From Raphanus sativus (taxonomy: Eukaryota; Streptophyta; Magnoliopsida; Brassicales; Brassicaceae): a stretch of DNA of 64,000 bases. The translations under genes were made by a program, and so were the position numbers. This document shows, one piece after another, positions 35,219-44,675 of this stretch (its first letter is position 1; the number at the start of each line of letters is the position of its first letter). The notes below the pieces were generated by a model. It was not told where the DNA came from. It ran no database searches and saw only the letters and a list, made by a program, of their open reading frames with translations. The stretch covers positions 39,893,000-39,956,999 of the forward strand of contig NC_079515.1 of assembly GCF_000801105.2 (NCBI RefSeq), in the 5' to 3' direction.

Positions 35219-35432
35219 TTTTATTTTTTTGCTAAATAAAGGGTTAAATTCGGGTCAATGATGACACAAGCCTAACCCCCGGGTGGAGGTACAATCCACG
35301 GATAGACCCTTTCCTGGGCATTCAAATGAGTCGAAAGCAATGGACCCATACCCGTGTTGCCAGTGGGAATTGAACCCGGGACCGTATTGAGGCCGAAGCT
35401 CTCTCAAGTACCACTAGGCTAACCCCACTGGT
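35219..35432 (-). mobile_element. tRNA-derived SINE (S1/SB-like)
   Basis: 214 bp in minus orientation. The 5' end reads CCAGTGGGGTTAGCCTAGTGG and contains the polymerase III A box (TAGCCTAGTGGT, complement of 35410-35421) and B box (GGTTCAATTCC, complement of 35366-35376). The 3' end has an A-rich tail (T-rich at 35219-35230). A perfect 16-bp target-site duplication, TACTACTATATATATT, flanks it at 35203-35218 and 35433-35448. Layout and A/B boxes match the Brassica S1 SINE class; exact family not confirmed. Confidence 0.88.
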
Positions 35433-35699
35433 TACTACTATATATATTCAGAGGTTTTCTTTATATGTTTTGTTAAATCAAATGAGTTTTTATCTATACA
35501 AATTTTTGTTTATAAGCTAGGGATAATATCTTTTTCGATCTAATACCATTTATAGTATATTATCTATTTTCTTTTAAAACATTTCCGAAACTGTAAATTA
35601 AAGTGGTTTATTTCAAAGGTATAGTTTTAAAACAAAGTCATGGAATATGTGATCAGCTTCAATTTAGATACATTATGCTAAGTACATTAGCCTCTATGT

Positions 35700-36640
35700 T
35701 TTAAGAAAAATTCGAAACATTTACTCATTGCCAGTATGTTTACTTTGGGTCCTCTTAACCTCGTTAAAATGTTGGAACTGCGAAACAATCGTTTAGAAAT
35801 GATTAGTCTTCTAAGGATAATATCACAATCCACAAATTTTCTCGAGATCGTGGGCTATCCCCTCTAAGTTTTTGAAAGTTACAAAGCATATAATTCTTAC
35901 TATTATACTTATTTAGAGCCTTTAACCACTTTAAAATGCTGAAACTATTTAACGATCGTTTTGAAAGTGTGTCGTCGTTTCTAGATGATAACATTAAACC
36001 CGCCAAAATTTTCAAGGTCCTGGATTAACTTCTATGAGTTTTTGAAAATTTTGAAACATGTATTTCTTACTAGTATGCTGATTTAGAGGCCTCTTAACCA
36101 CATTAAAATTTTGAAACTGCTTAACATTATTTTTTGATAGTGTTACGTTGTATTTTGAGGTTAACATCAAAGCCACCAAATTTACCAAGGTCATGGGCAA
36201 ACCCTATGACTTCTAAAAATTTAGAAACATGTATTCCTTACTAGTATGCTAAATTAGAGATCCATTATCCACATTAAAATGTTAAACTTCTTAACAATCA
36301 TTTTAAAGTGTTTCGTCGTCTTTTAAAGATAACATCAAAACCCACAAATTTTCGAGATCATTTATGGGCTAACCCTTATGAGTTTTTGAAAATTTTATAA
36401 TATGTATTCCTTGCTAATATGCTAATTTAGAGACTCCTTAATCACACTAAAGTTTTAAAAATACTTATCAGTTTTAAAGTTTTTCGTCGTTTCGTGAGGT
36501 TAACGTCAAAACCCACTAAATTTTTTTGAGGTCTTTGGCTAACCCCTATGAGTTTTTGAAAATTTCGAAACATGTATTCCTTTCTAGTATGCTTATTTAA
36601 AGATTCCTTAATGATATATATGGTGTTTTTTGACATCATG
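35700..36640 (+). repeat. Satellite-like tandem array, ~171-bp unit, about five copies
   Basis: A recurring TATGAGTTTTTGAAAATTT block occurs at about 35865, 36035, 36207, 36379 and 36549, a spacing of 170-172 bp. Each unit also holds AACATGTATTCCTTACTAGT, CCTTAACCACATTAAAAT, a TTCGTCGT block and a GGTTAACATCAAAACCCAC block. Copies are diverged. It does not look like the Arabidopsis 178-bp or Brassica 176-bp centromere satellites as I remember them. Confidence 0.85.
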
Positions 36641-38127
36641 CTGATCTAATTTTAATCTTAATAGATGACAATAAAAATAGTCTTCATCTATTATTAAATA
36701 AATATGGAATACAACTGGTCCACTTCATCCGTAGGTCCAACTTGCGTGTGTGAATATGTCTTATAGTGAACCCTTTTAATATCGGGAATTATCTGCTTCA
36801 TTAAACCTGATTAAAAATGGCCCAACTTAATTATCGCTTCAAAACTTCTTACACATAAAATTAAATGGGCTTTTTCATGTTTTCGTTCATCACTTTTTGT
36901 TACATATACGTTTAACTTATTTTTTTGTCTCCTCAAATTTTGAAAATAAGATGTGTCTAACGGTAAAAAAGTAGAGACTTACAGGCACATGCCATCTGAA
37001 TCAATTCAAAATTGATCACCGACTTTGCTTTTTTAAATGTCAACCCTTTAAATCATCAACTTCACGAAGCGATTAGATGCTTTATTCTATGATAAAACAC
37101 ACAAGATTTCTCTTTTACTGCTTTTGTTGATTTCTCTATAGATTATCGAGGACTCTAGAGCATGAACATTCATAAAGCAATGTAAAACTCTTATCTTGTT
37201 TTACAAATCACCTTTGATAATTTGTTGGGTTTTCGTTTCTTTTTTTAACCTATCTTCATTCACGATTAGGAGAGAGAAACTGAATCGGAGCATGAACAAT
37301 CGTAGAGATTGCTTTTAACCCATCATCATTCAAACCTGTGTAAGTCGTTTCTTGTTTTGCGAAATTAACTTTGTTGATTCCGACGGTTGATGCGGCTCAC
37401 GGAACCACCACTGAATCCTCTTTTTATTTCTAGTTTTTATGTATAGTTATGTCTGGTGTGGAGTTGGGCCTCTCGTTCGTACTCTTTCGCAGATCTGGTT
37501 CGGGATGGTCACTGAAGATTCGATGATGATGGTAGCTCTGGTCCGTGATTGAAGATCGGGTTGCCGCTGGTTCCATCGATCTTTTGAAGGTCTTCTTCCC
37601 TTTTTTGTTTTCTTAGATCTGGGCTAGTGTATGGCTTTTGGTCTCCTTATCTTGGTCGTTTGTGTCTTTCCGGTTATAGCTTTAGTATCCTGGTTTTAAT
37701 TTCATGGATTGTTGATCGATTTTGCTCTTTTTAGGTTTAGGGTGGGTCTTGTGTGTTGCTGCTTTGTGTGGGTCATCTCAGTCTTCGATTATCCTTTGGG
37801 TGTGTTGAATCTGCTTTGCCTTTGTCCACTACCTTTAGTTAGCTTCTATAAAGTTTTTTCTCTGGTCTTTAGACTAGTTCTTGTAAAGCTAACCTCTTGT
37901 CTTTTTTGTGGGGTTGCAAAGTTCTTAATTTTAATTTCTTGGGAGAAAATTAGGTGGATTGATGGCTTCTCCATGCTCTTGGTTTTGTTTTGTATGTCGT
38001 TGATTAAAGCTTGTTCATTGTGTTTCTTTTGTGGCCTGTTCTTCTCTTGTCTTAGCTGCTCATATCCATCTGCCTTTGGCCTACGAGAGAATCTTCATCA
38101 ATGTTTTATGGAGTTATGAGCACAATG
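36641..38127. other. Spacer with possible degraded element or leader
   Basis: About 37380-38120 is GT/CT-rich with a long open frame (37709-38119) that has no conserved motif. It may be the non-coding 5' part of a decayed retroelement. Nothing else recognised. Confidence 0.35.
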
Positions 38128-38161
38128 AACCCTAAACCCTAAACCCTAAACCCTAAACCCT
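38128..38161 (+). repeat. Interstitial plant telomere repeat (AAACCCT)n
   Basis: Almost five perfect CCCTAAA units (plant telomere type). The block is flanked by unique sequence on both sides, so it is not a chromosome end. Confidence 0.9.
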
Positions 38162-38819
38162 CGAATCTTACCATTGAAGATTGATGAACAAACCAACGTC
38201 TTCTCTTCCTCTTGTTTTCTACTTTTTTTTTTTTTATTTAATTCAAATTTGTTTATTGTAACGGATCAAGCTACTTGCCATTGTATGTAGCTTGATTGCC
38301 AAGTACTCTAGAGACCCTTATTGTCTGGTATTCAGCTACTAATAAACTATAAAAGAATTGAGATGGATGATATATGCATTCTCCTTTAGCTTGTCCAAAA
38401 CTGAACCTCTTAAGCAAACGAGTTTGGTAAGAAAATTTAATAGAAGGATAAGAAAGCCACATGACGTGAAGGAATGAAGCAATGAATGTAACAAAACTTA
38501 CCACCGTGCACTTGCTTGCTTTACAGCTTTCAGCCATTGAATGCTCTCTCTTCAAATCTCACGTTTGGAAGAGAATACATCTGAAGAGGGCCCAGTTATG
38601 TTGGGCCTCTAATTTACTGACCCAACTCATCCATCGTCTTGTTTAATTGTTTGTATACAGAATGAAACTTATCAATAAAAGGTCAACGCTTTGTATTACC
38701 TTACCTTTGGAAGGAACGGTGTCGTTTTGATTGCTTTGTTGATTTAAAATAAGTAAGAAATGACGCCGTTTTTACATAGAATCAAACAAGAGCTAATTTT
38801 GTTGCGATTAAAAGGGATT

Positions 38820-40496
38820 TCTGAAAATCGGATTCTTTATAATTTCTCTTGGTTCTCTTTCAAAATTTGTATCTTTTCTTCATTCAGATCTTTGAGAAAT
38901 CGCCAGAGAGAGAATCCCTTTTGATTGATTGAGAGAGGTTCATTGCGAATCAAGCATTCTCTGGGTAAATATATCTCCGTCTTCTTATTCTTTCTCATAA
39001 TTCTTAGGGTTTGTTTACTTTCCGCCATTGTTGAACTCGCTTTCGTCTCTCTGTAACACTTCTTCTACCCGGAGAACAGACACGACGAAAAGTTGAGTCA
39101 GAGCACGACGTCGAGAAAGGCGATCTCCATCAAGAAACATTCTCTGGTCTCTTTCGAAACCATCAAATCCTAATCGAAGAGATCACTCATCGAGAGAGAG
39201 AGAGAGAGAGGATGGAGTCCAAAATCGTCTCCATCTCACGCAAGGCCAACGCTGCCAAACCCTAATCTAATCGACGCCATCGAGACCGAGAATCGTAGGA
39301 ACCACTAACGGTGTAAGGGCCAAACTGAGAGAGACGATGAGCGAGTTTCATCGTTTGAGGGAGACGATCTTTGCTGAGTACAGAGAAGATCTGATTTTTT
39401 TTTTGCGACTGATGAAGAGCCAAGCAACGAGGACATGGAGAAGATGATATCTGGAGATGGGTTAGTGAAGATGATATCTTGTAAGTACATTCTTTGTATT
39501 CTGTCAGCTATCTGCTTCTCAGATCAAGCAAGCAAAATCTAATCGATGCTTATTATTATTTGTTTTCTATAGGTAAACATGCGATGCGGGAACTGATAAG
39601 AGATTTGTCTTTAAGTTATGAGAATGAGGTATTTAGGATGCATATGTGTGTTTCTTAAACGTTGAATGTGTACAGATGCTACTTGTTGGCCTAATATATT
39701 TAATTGTTTTATGTTCCTTGAACTCAGATGCTCGCTAAATCTTCTCACACTGACTCATCTTTTTGATGCTACCTGTTGATCTTTTTGTTAAGCAGATCAA
39801 GGTAAATCAAAGTTACAGATATTATTCCCCTTCCTTTTATATATAAAATACATATATCATCCTTAACTTCTATATTGTATTTGCTTATTCCAGTAGAAAA
39901 GTTTTGATCTAGAAAAACTAAGATTCTGTAAAAGATGATAATGTAAACCGATCCAGATTTATTTTAAATTGCTTGTGTAACTCTTAGTCTCTTATATTTT
40001 TTACAGGAATGGACTGAGGGGAATGAGGATAGTTCCCTACTTGAAGCAATCTACGAGCCCTTGATGAGGTAAGGTTCACTGTTAATAAGAACGATCAGAA
40101 GCTAGGCAAGAGTAATGAGAAAGAACTGAATCATACAAATATGATGCAGGTTACAAAACTAGCTGAATGTGACTCTTATATGTTTTACAGGAATGGACTG
40201 AGGGGAATGAGGATAGTTCCATATTTGAAGCAATCTACGAGCCCTTGATGAGGTATGTTCACTGTTAATAAGAACGATCAGAAGCTAGGCAAGAGTAATG
40301 GGAAAGCACTGAATCATACAAATATGATGCAGGTTACAAAACTAGCTGAATGTGACATATATCGTACAAGTTCTGAGCTCATAAACAGCTCCGACAAAGA
40401 GGTGTCCAACAGTCAGTCCAAAAGGTTTCTATCTAAGATGATTGATGCTCGCCAAGTTATGCTTTTGTGGAGTTGGTTCTGTTGTCCAAGATGAGG
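38820..40496 (+). pseudogene. Unrecognised gene-like remnant with exon-like blocks
   Basis: The region begins with an AACGGTGTCGTTTT-type motif (38715) and purine/CT-rich leader-like sequence. Several short blocks sit between good acceptor and donor sites: GKHAMRELIRDLSLSYENE between ..TCTATAG and GTATTT (about 39573-39629), and EWTEGNEDSSLLEAIYEPLM after TTACAG (40007-40067). A related segment is duplicated at 40191. I found no continuous reading frame linking these blocks and I do not recognise the family. It could be a decayed or lineage-specific gene or a non-coding transcript. Confidence 0.35.
40007..40374 (+). repeat. Tandem duplication of a 184-bp exon/intron segment
   Basis: GGAATGGACTGAGGGGAATG recurs at 40006 and 40190 and the copies stay nearly identical to GCTGAATGTGAC. 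Both copies keep the acceptor CAG and a GAGGTA donor. Confidence 0.85.
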
Positions 40497-41277
40497 TACT
40501 AGCGCCCTACTTTCTTATGCCTTTCTATTTTTACTCAACAAGCTTGTCTTTTTGATTGTGTGCTTGAGGTGCAGTAGAAATTGCTTTCACTCTTGATACT
40601 TCAGCAGAACCTTTATGATTTACAGTGTCGATGTTTGCAAGCATTTTGTCTTGATAATCATGATTCAGCAACTCAATTGCTTTCCTTGTGGTAACTCAAA
40701 CTTTTACAGGTTTATATCAAGAACACAAAACTTCTATTGTCAAATTCATGTGATACTTTTAACTCGTAGGTAACCCAGATTTTCTCTCAAACAGATTCTA
40801 TACTACAGTAATTTCTGTTTTAATTGGCGGATAGAAGTCACTTCAAAGAACTTAAATGCTGTGTAAGCCACCAAATCTGAATCAGGTGCCTGAAGAAATT
40901 CCAAGTAGGAGACATGATTATTTACGGGAGAATCACACGTGTGTGGAGCCTTGACGGTCCATTGAAATAGATCATACGAGCATATTAAAATCTAGTTTCT
41001 TGTAAACAGTATGCTACTTGCCAAATTGTACTTAGGTCTCAACTAGACTTGCCATTTTAATTGATTTCTTTCTTGGTTTGTGGTAATTTGGATTATGTTA
41101 AAACACAGGTTCTTGATTATTTATGTTACGTTGTGAAGAATATTATTGCAAAGTAAATGGTTATAGTAGGCCTTTTATACATGTTGTCACTTATTGGGCC
41201 ACTTATCCTTCTAACATCACATAACTGCTGCCCCAACCAATAATTTCTTTACTTTATTAATTTTATGGTTTTTAGTT
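40497..41277. other. AT-rich spacer
   Basis: No gene recognised. Confidence 0.4.
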
Positions 41278-41629
41278 ATCCGAACCTAGGGTTAGTATTT
41301 ACCCGGACCTAGGGTTAGGTCAAACCGAACCTAGGGTTAGTAATCCCAACCGGGTTAGTAAACCGAACCTAGGGTTAGATATCCGAACCTAGGCTTAGGT
41401 CAAATCGAACCTAGGGTTAGTAAACCGAACCTAGGGTTAGAAATCCGAACCCAGGGTTCAGGGTCTAGGGTCTAGGGTCTAGGGTCTCGGGTCTCGGATC
41501 TCGGGTCTCGGGTCTCGGGTCTCTGGTCGCTGGTCTCGGGTCTCGGGTCTGGGTTCTGGGTTCAAGGGGTTCACAGGGTTGAAGGTTCAGAGGGTTTACA
41601 GGGTTTTAGGGTTCAGGGGGCTTAGAGGG
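41278..41629 (+). repeat. Degenerate array: CCGAACCTAGGGTTAG units, then GGGTCTCGG units
   Basis: From 41280 the unit CGAACCTAGGGTTAG repeats with variable 3-6 base spacers (GTA, GTCAAAC, ATATC). From 41459 it changes to 7-base GGGTCTA and GGGTCTC units, and then to GGGTTC(A) variants, running into the gap at 41630. The units resemble degenerated telomere motifs (GGGTTAG, GGGTTTA). Confidence 0.85.
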
Positions 41630-41729
41630 NNNNNNNNNNNNNNNNNNNNNNNNNNNNNNNNNNNNNNNNNNNNNNNNNNNNNNNNNNNNNNNNNNNNNNN
41701 NNNNNNNNNNNNNNNNNNNNNNNNNNNNN
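41630..41729. other. Assembly gap (100 N)
   Basis: Exactly 100 Ns, the conventional size for a gap of unknown length. It separates the repeat array from a reverse-oriented Helitron, whose 3' end must lie in or beyond the gap. Confidence 0.98.
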
Positions 41730-43034
41730 AGTGCGAGTTGTATGTGTTACTTTAGTTTCAAGGTCTCTCAAAAAGATGTATCTTAAAATAAGAAACATAA
41801 AATTATTTTCTATATTAGTTTTGTTATAATGGAAGATTTTGTGTGTGTTCATAACGAAATTCTTGTTTGTCCACCCTTATTTAGAAATATCAACTAATCT
41901 TAATATGAATCTAAATATGTTTTGTAGCTAAAAATTATAAATGGTTCATAAACTCCTCTATTTAATGGACAACTTCTACTTTAACCAGAATGGAACAATT
42001 TCACCAAATCTTCCTAGTAAAAAATCAAATTGTTAATTAGTAAATGAGATGTTAGCATCTATAACGATCATGATAAAGACAATTTCTAACTATCTGTGAT
42101 ATTCGGGCTTGTTGACTTGTTGCATTTAGTAATGGTTTTGACAATAAATGGTTAGTGTGGTGCAAAAGATTAATGGTGAGGGTGGTGTGTGATTTACATC
42201 AATTTTAAATAACTTTAGCAACCAGGCAACGTTTTTAAATTTCTCTCAGATTGGAAGTAATAATTCTTTTTTTGTTTAGTTAAGTTTTAAGAGTATATTA
42301 ATCATGTTCACGGTTTTTAAAATGTAAACACGGATAGCATGCATCAGGGAAGTTATTGGTTTCCTTGGATAGTGTAACATGGGAAGATACCATAGAGTTT
42401 ATGTGCCAATACCAATAGACCAAATGTTAGTCTTTTGGACTTGAATCGTCATCAGTTACTAAACATTATTAGAGTGGGATGAGTGGAATTTCTAGATTGA
42501 TTATATGGCGGTTACGTCGATTTCATTAAAGAAGGGGAATCGTAGAGGCTCCATTTTCCATCGTCAACATCAAATATAAAGAAATCCTATAAACCAATGT
42601 TTTGACACCCGATCCGGACACTGAATCAGACGATTTACCGGGTCTCTGAATCATTGGATCAACCGTGGGTGAACAACAATTTAGTAAATAGATTAGTTTT
42701 ATTATAAGATAATATATTAACTATGAAAATAAATATAACAAAACTAAAGTTAATATTTTAAATGTTTTCAAACATGAAGTAATAGTATGGATATGTATCT
42801 ATTTTATGTTTAAATTTTTTTGAAAATAATTAACTTCAGTTTCCATTTTTGTATTTTTATTTGACATACAAAATATTAAAAAATAGTTTAAAAGTATTTT
42901 TTTAAAAATATGTAATATAAGAGTTATGAAATCTAAAGAAAATCAAGACACAAAATTCATAATAAATTAAACTTTCAATATAAAATTAAAACATCATTGT
43001 AATAAATTGTCAATAACAAAAATAAACTAACACT
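41730..43034 (-). mobile_element. Reverse-oriented Helitron (copy 2), inner part
   Basis: This segment is the inverted counterpart of Helitron copy 1. The sequence at 41730-41880 matches the complement of ~17160-17320 (both have CAAACAAGAATTTCGTTA and AGTTGTATGTGTTA-type blocks). The 42440-42660 stretch matches ~16580-16740 (GATGGA, TCTACGATTC, CGACGTAACCG and CCCGGTAAATCGTC). The remaining 5' part lies beyond the inserted LINE at 48742-48864. Its 3' hairpin end is lost in the gap. Confidence 0.75.
43018..43034 (+). repeat. Target-site duplication of the LINE (5' copy)
   Basis: AAAAATAAACTAACACT here matches 48725-48741 after the LINE poly(A). The A-run part is ambiguous with the tail; TAAACTAACACT is certain. 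Confidence 0.9.
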
Positions 43035-43118
43035 CCAACACCAATGATAGGGGACTTTAAAAACGCACCGTTTTTGTGAGGGGAAAAAAGTGCGATTTTG
43101 GCGACGACGGGTTTCATC

Positions 43119-44675
43119 ATGGGTTCGGCGGAATCGCCGGGATCATCAAGGGTAGAGACGAAGGTTCAAAACAATCGGAGTATGGAAATCGAGATCTCTG
43201 ATTCAGGGAACCTTTTGGGAAGCTCTGGATCAAAGATTAAGACGAGATCGGAGGTGAAAACTGGAGGTACAGAAACGAGATCGGAGATTGGAGGTACAAC
43301 GGTTATTGAAGAGATAGAGAAAGGAGCTAGCACAGTGACGGGAAATCAAGGTAGTCAAGGGAAATCATGGGTCGCAGTAGCGCAAGAGAAAAAGGTTCTT
43401 AAAAAGTATGATCTTGAAATCATGGAGAAGGAGGGGCAAAAGGAAGTGGAGATTCCAGATGAAGTAATAGAGAAAGTGAATCATCTCTGGGAAGACTACT
43501 TGATCGGAAAGTTTCTGGATACTGCTCCACATGTAGGCAGGATCCATGCTACTGTGAACAGGATTTGGAACCAGGGCGACAAAAAGGTGTTGATTGATGT
43601 TCATGTTATTGATGAGACTACGATGAAGTTCAAGGTGATGGATCCTGGGATGAGAGCTAGGATCCTAAAGAGAGGAATGTGGAGTATAGGTAACATACCA
43701 ATGGTGATCACTAAATGGATTCCAGATGAAATGAAGGAGAAGCCGGAGATAACAGCCATACCATTATGGGTTCATCTCAAGAATGTGCCCATGAATATGT
43801 ACTCATGGCAAGGTCTGAGCTTTATTGCTAGTGCAGCAGGGTTCCCAGTTCGTTTGCATCCAGAAACTGCTGCTTGCTCAAATTTTAAAGTCGCAAAGAT
43901 CTTTATCAATGCTGATCTCACTAAAGAGCTGCCAACCAAGATCAACTTTAAGAAGAATGGTGTTTCATCTCTTGTGGAGTTTATCTACCCATGGTTGCCG
44001 ATGAGGTGTAGCACTTGCAAGAAGTGGGGACATACTGATAAAGTATGTATCAAGAATAAGGAGGGAGGGAAATCTGAGGAAGAAATAAGTAAAGAGGGAG
44101 ATGATATGTCTGAAGGGGAGATGATGAAGAAAACAGAAATATCGGCACAGATGAAGGATATTGAGTTAGCTGAACCTGAAAATGGTATTGAAAAAGGAGA
44201 ACTAGTAAACAATTGGGAGGATGTCACGCCAAAGAAAGGAAACAGAAGTCCTATATTGCAATTTGGTCAGGTGAAGATATTAACACCATCTCGTTTCTCA
44301 GCTCTACAAGAAGTAAATGAAGAAGGGGAATTGGGGAATCAAGTGGAATATGAGGAAGTTCTGAGTGTAGTGGAAGAGATAATTACAGAGGAAAATGCAG
44401 TAGAGAAAGTTGGCAATGATGATGAAAAGGAAGTTGAGGGGGAAGAGAATATGGAAGAGAACACAAATGAGATTGATGGAGAAAAGGAGGTTAACTCAAA
44501 TGATCAAGCAGTTAAGAGCATAGCTGGAATAGAGCATTGGCCGGATCTGGCAACCACCACAAGGCCATCTTTACCAAGACTATCTAAAACGATGCATAAG
44601 GTTGTTCCTGATAAAACTATGCAAAGAGGAGTGCAGGGGAAACATGGTAAGAGAAATAAAAACTCTCCCATATGA
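43119..44675 (+). CDS. LINE ORF1: nucleic-acid-binding protein (DUF4283 + zinc knuckle)
   Basis: 518 residues from ATG 43119; an upstream in-frame TTG is not a plausible start. Residues ~100-260 match the DUF4283 region of plant LINE ORF1 proteins: VNHLWEDYLIGKFLDTAPHV, a VNRIWNQGDKK stretch, MKFKVMDPGMRARILKRGMW and IPLWVHLKNVPMN. A CX2CX4HX4C zinc knuckle, CSTCKKWGHTDKVC, lies at about residues 297-310. The C-terminal half is highly acidic. It acts as RNA-binding chaperone of the retrotransposon particle. Its stop TGA overlaps the ORF2 start (ATGA at 44672-44675). Confidence 0.9.
   Translation: MGSAESPGSSRVETKVQNNRSMEIEISDSGNLLGSSGSKIKTRSEVKTGGTETRSEIGGTTVIEEIEKGASTVTGNQGSQGKSWVAVAQEKKVLKKYDLEIMEKEGQKEVEIPDEVIEKVNHLWEDYLIGKFLDTAPHVGRIHATVNRIWNQGDKKVLIDVHVIDETTMKFKVMDPGMRARILKRGMWSIGNIPMVITKWIPDEMKEKPEITAIPLWVHLKNVPMNMYSWQGLSFIASAAGFPVRLHPETAACSNFKVAKIFINADLTKELPTKINFKKNGVSSLVEFIYPWLPMRCSTCKKWGHTDKVCIKNKEGGKSEEEISKEGDDMSEGEMMKKTEISAQMKDIELAEPENGIEKGELVNNWEDVTPKKGNRSPILQFGQVKILTPSRFSALQEVNEEGELGNQVEYEEVLSVVEEIITEENAVEKVGNDDEKEVEGEENMEENTNEIDGEKEVNSNDQAVKSIAGIEHWPDLATTTRPSLPRLSKTMHKVVPDKTMQRGVQGKHGKRNKNSPI

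Noticed and set aside
35219..35432. tRNA gene
   Set aside because: A and B boxes are present, but no cloverleaf; flanking duplication and A-rich tail show a SINE.
35700..36640. CRISPR-like array
   Set aside because: Unit is ~171 bp without spacer structure, in a plant genome; it is satellite-like.
37709..38119. 136-codon open frame
   Set aside because: Rich in Leu, Phe, Cys and Ser from CT/GT-rich sequence; no recognised domain.
38128..38161. Chromosome end
   Set aside because: Too short and flanked by unique DNA; interstitial telomere repeat.
43098..43118. Start of LINE ORF1 at 43098
   Set aside because: The codon is TTG; the first ATG is at 43119.
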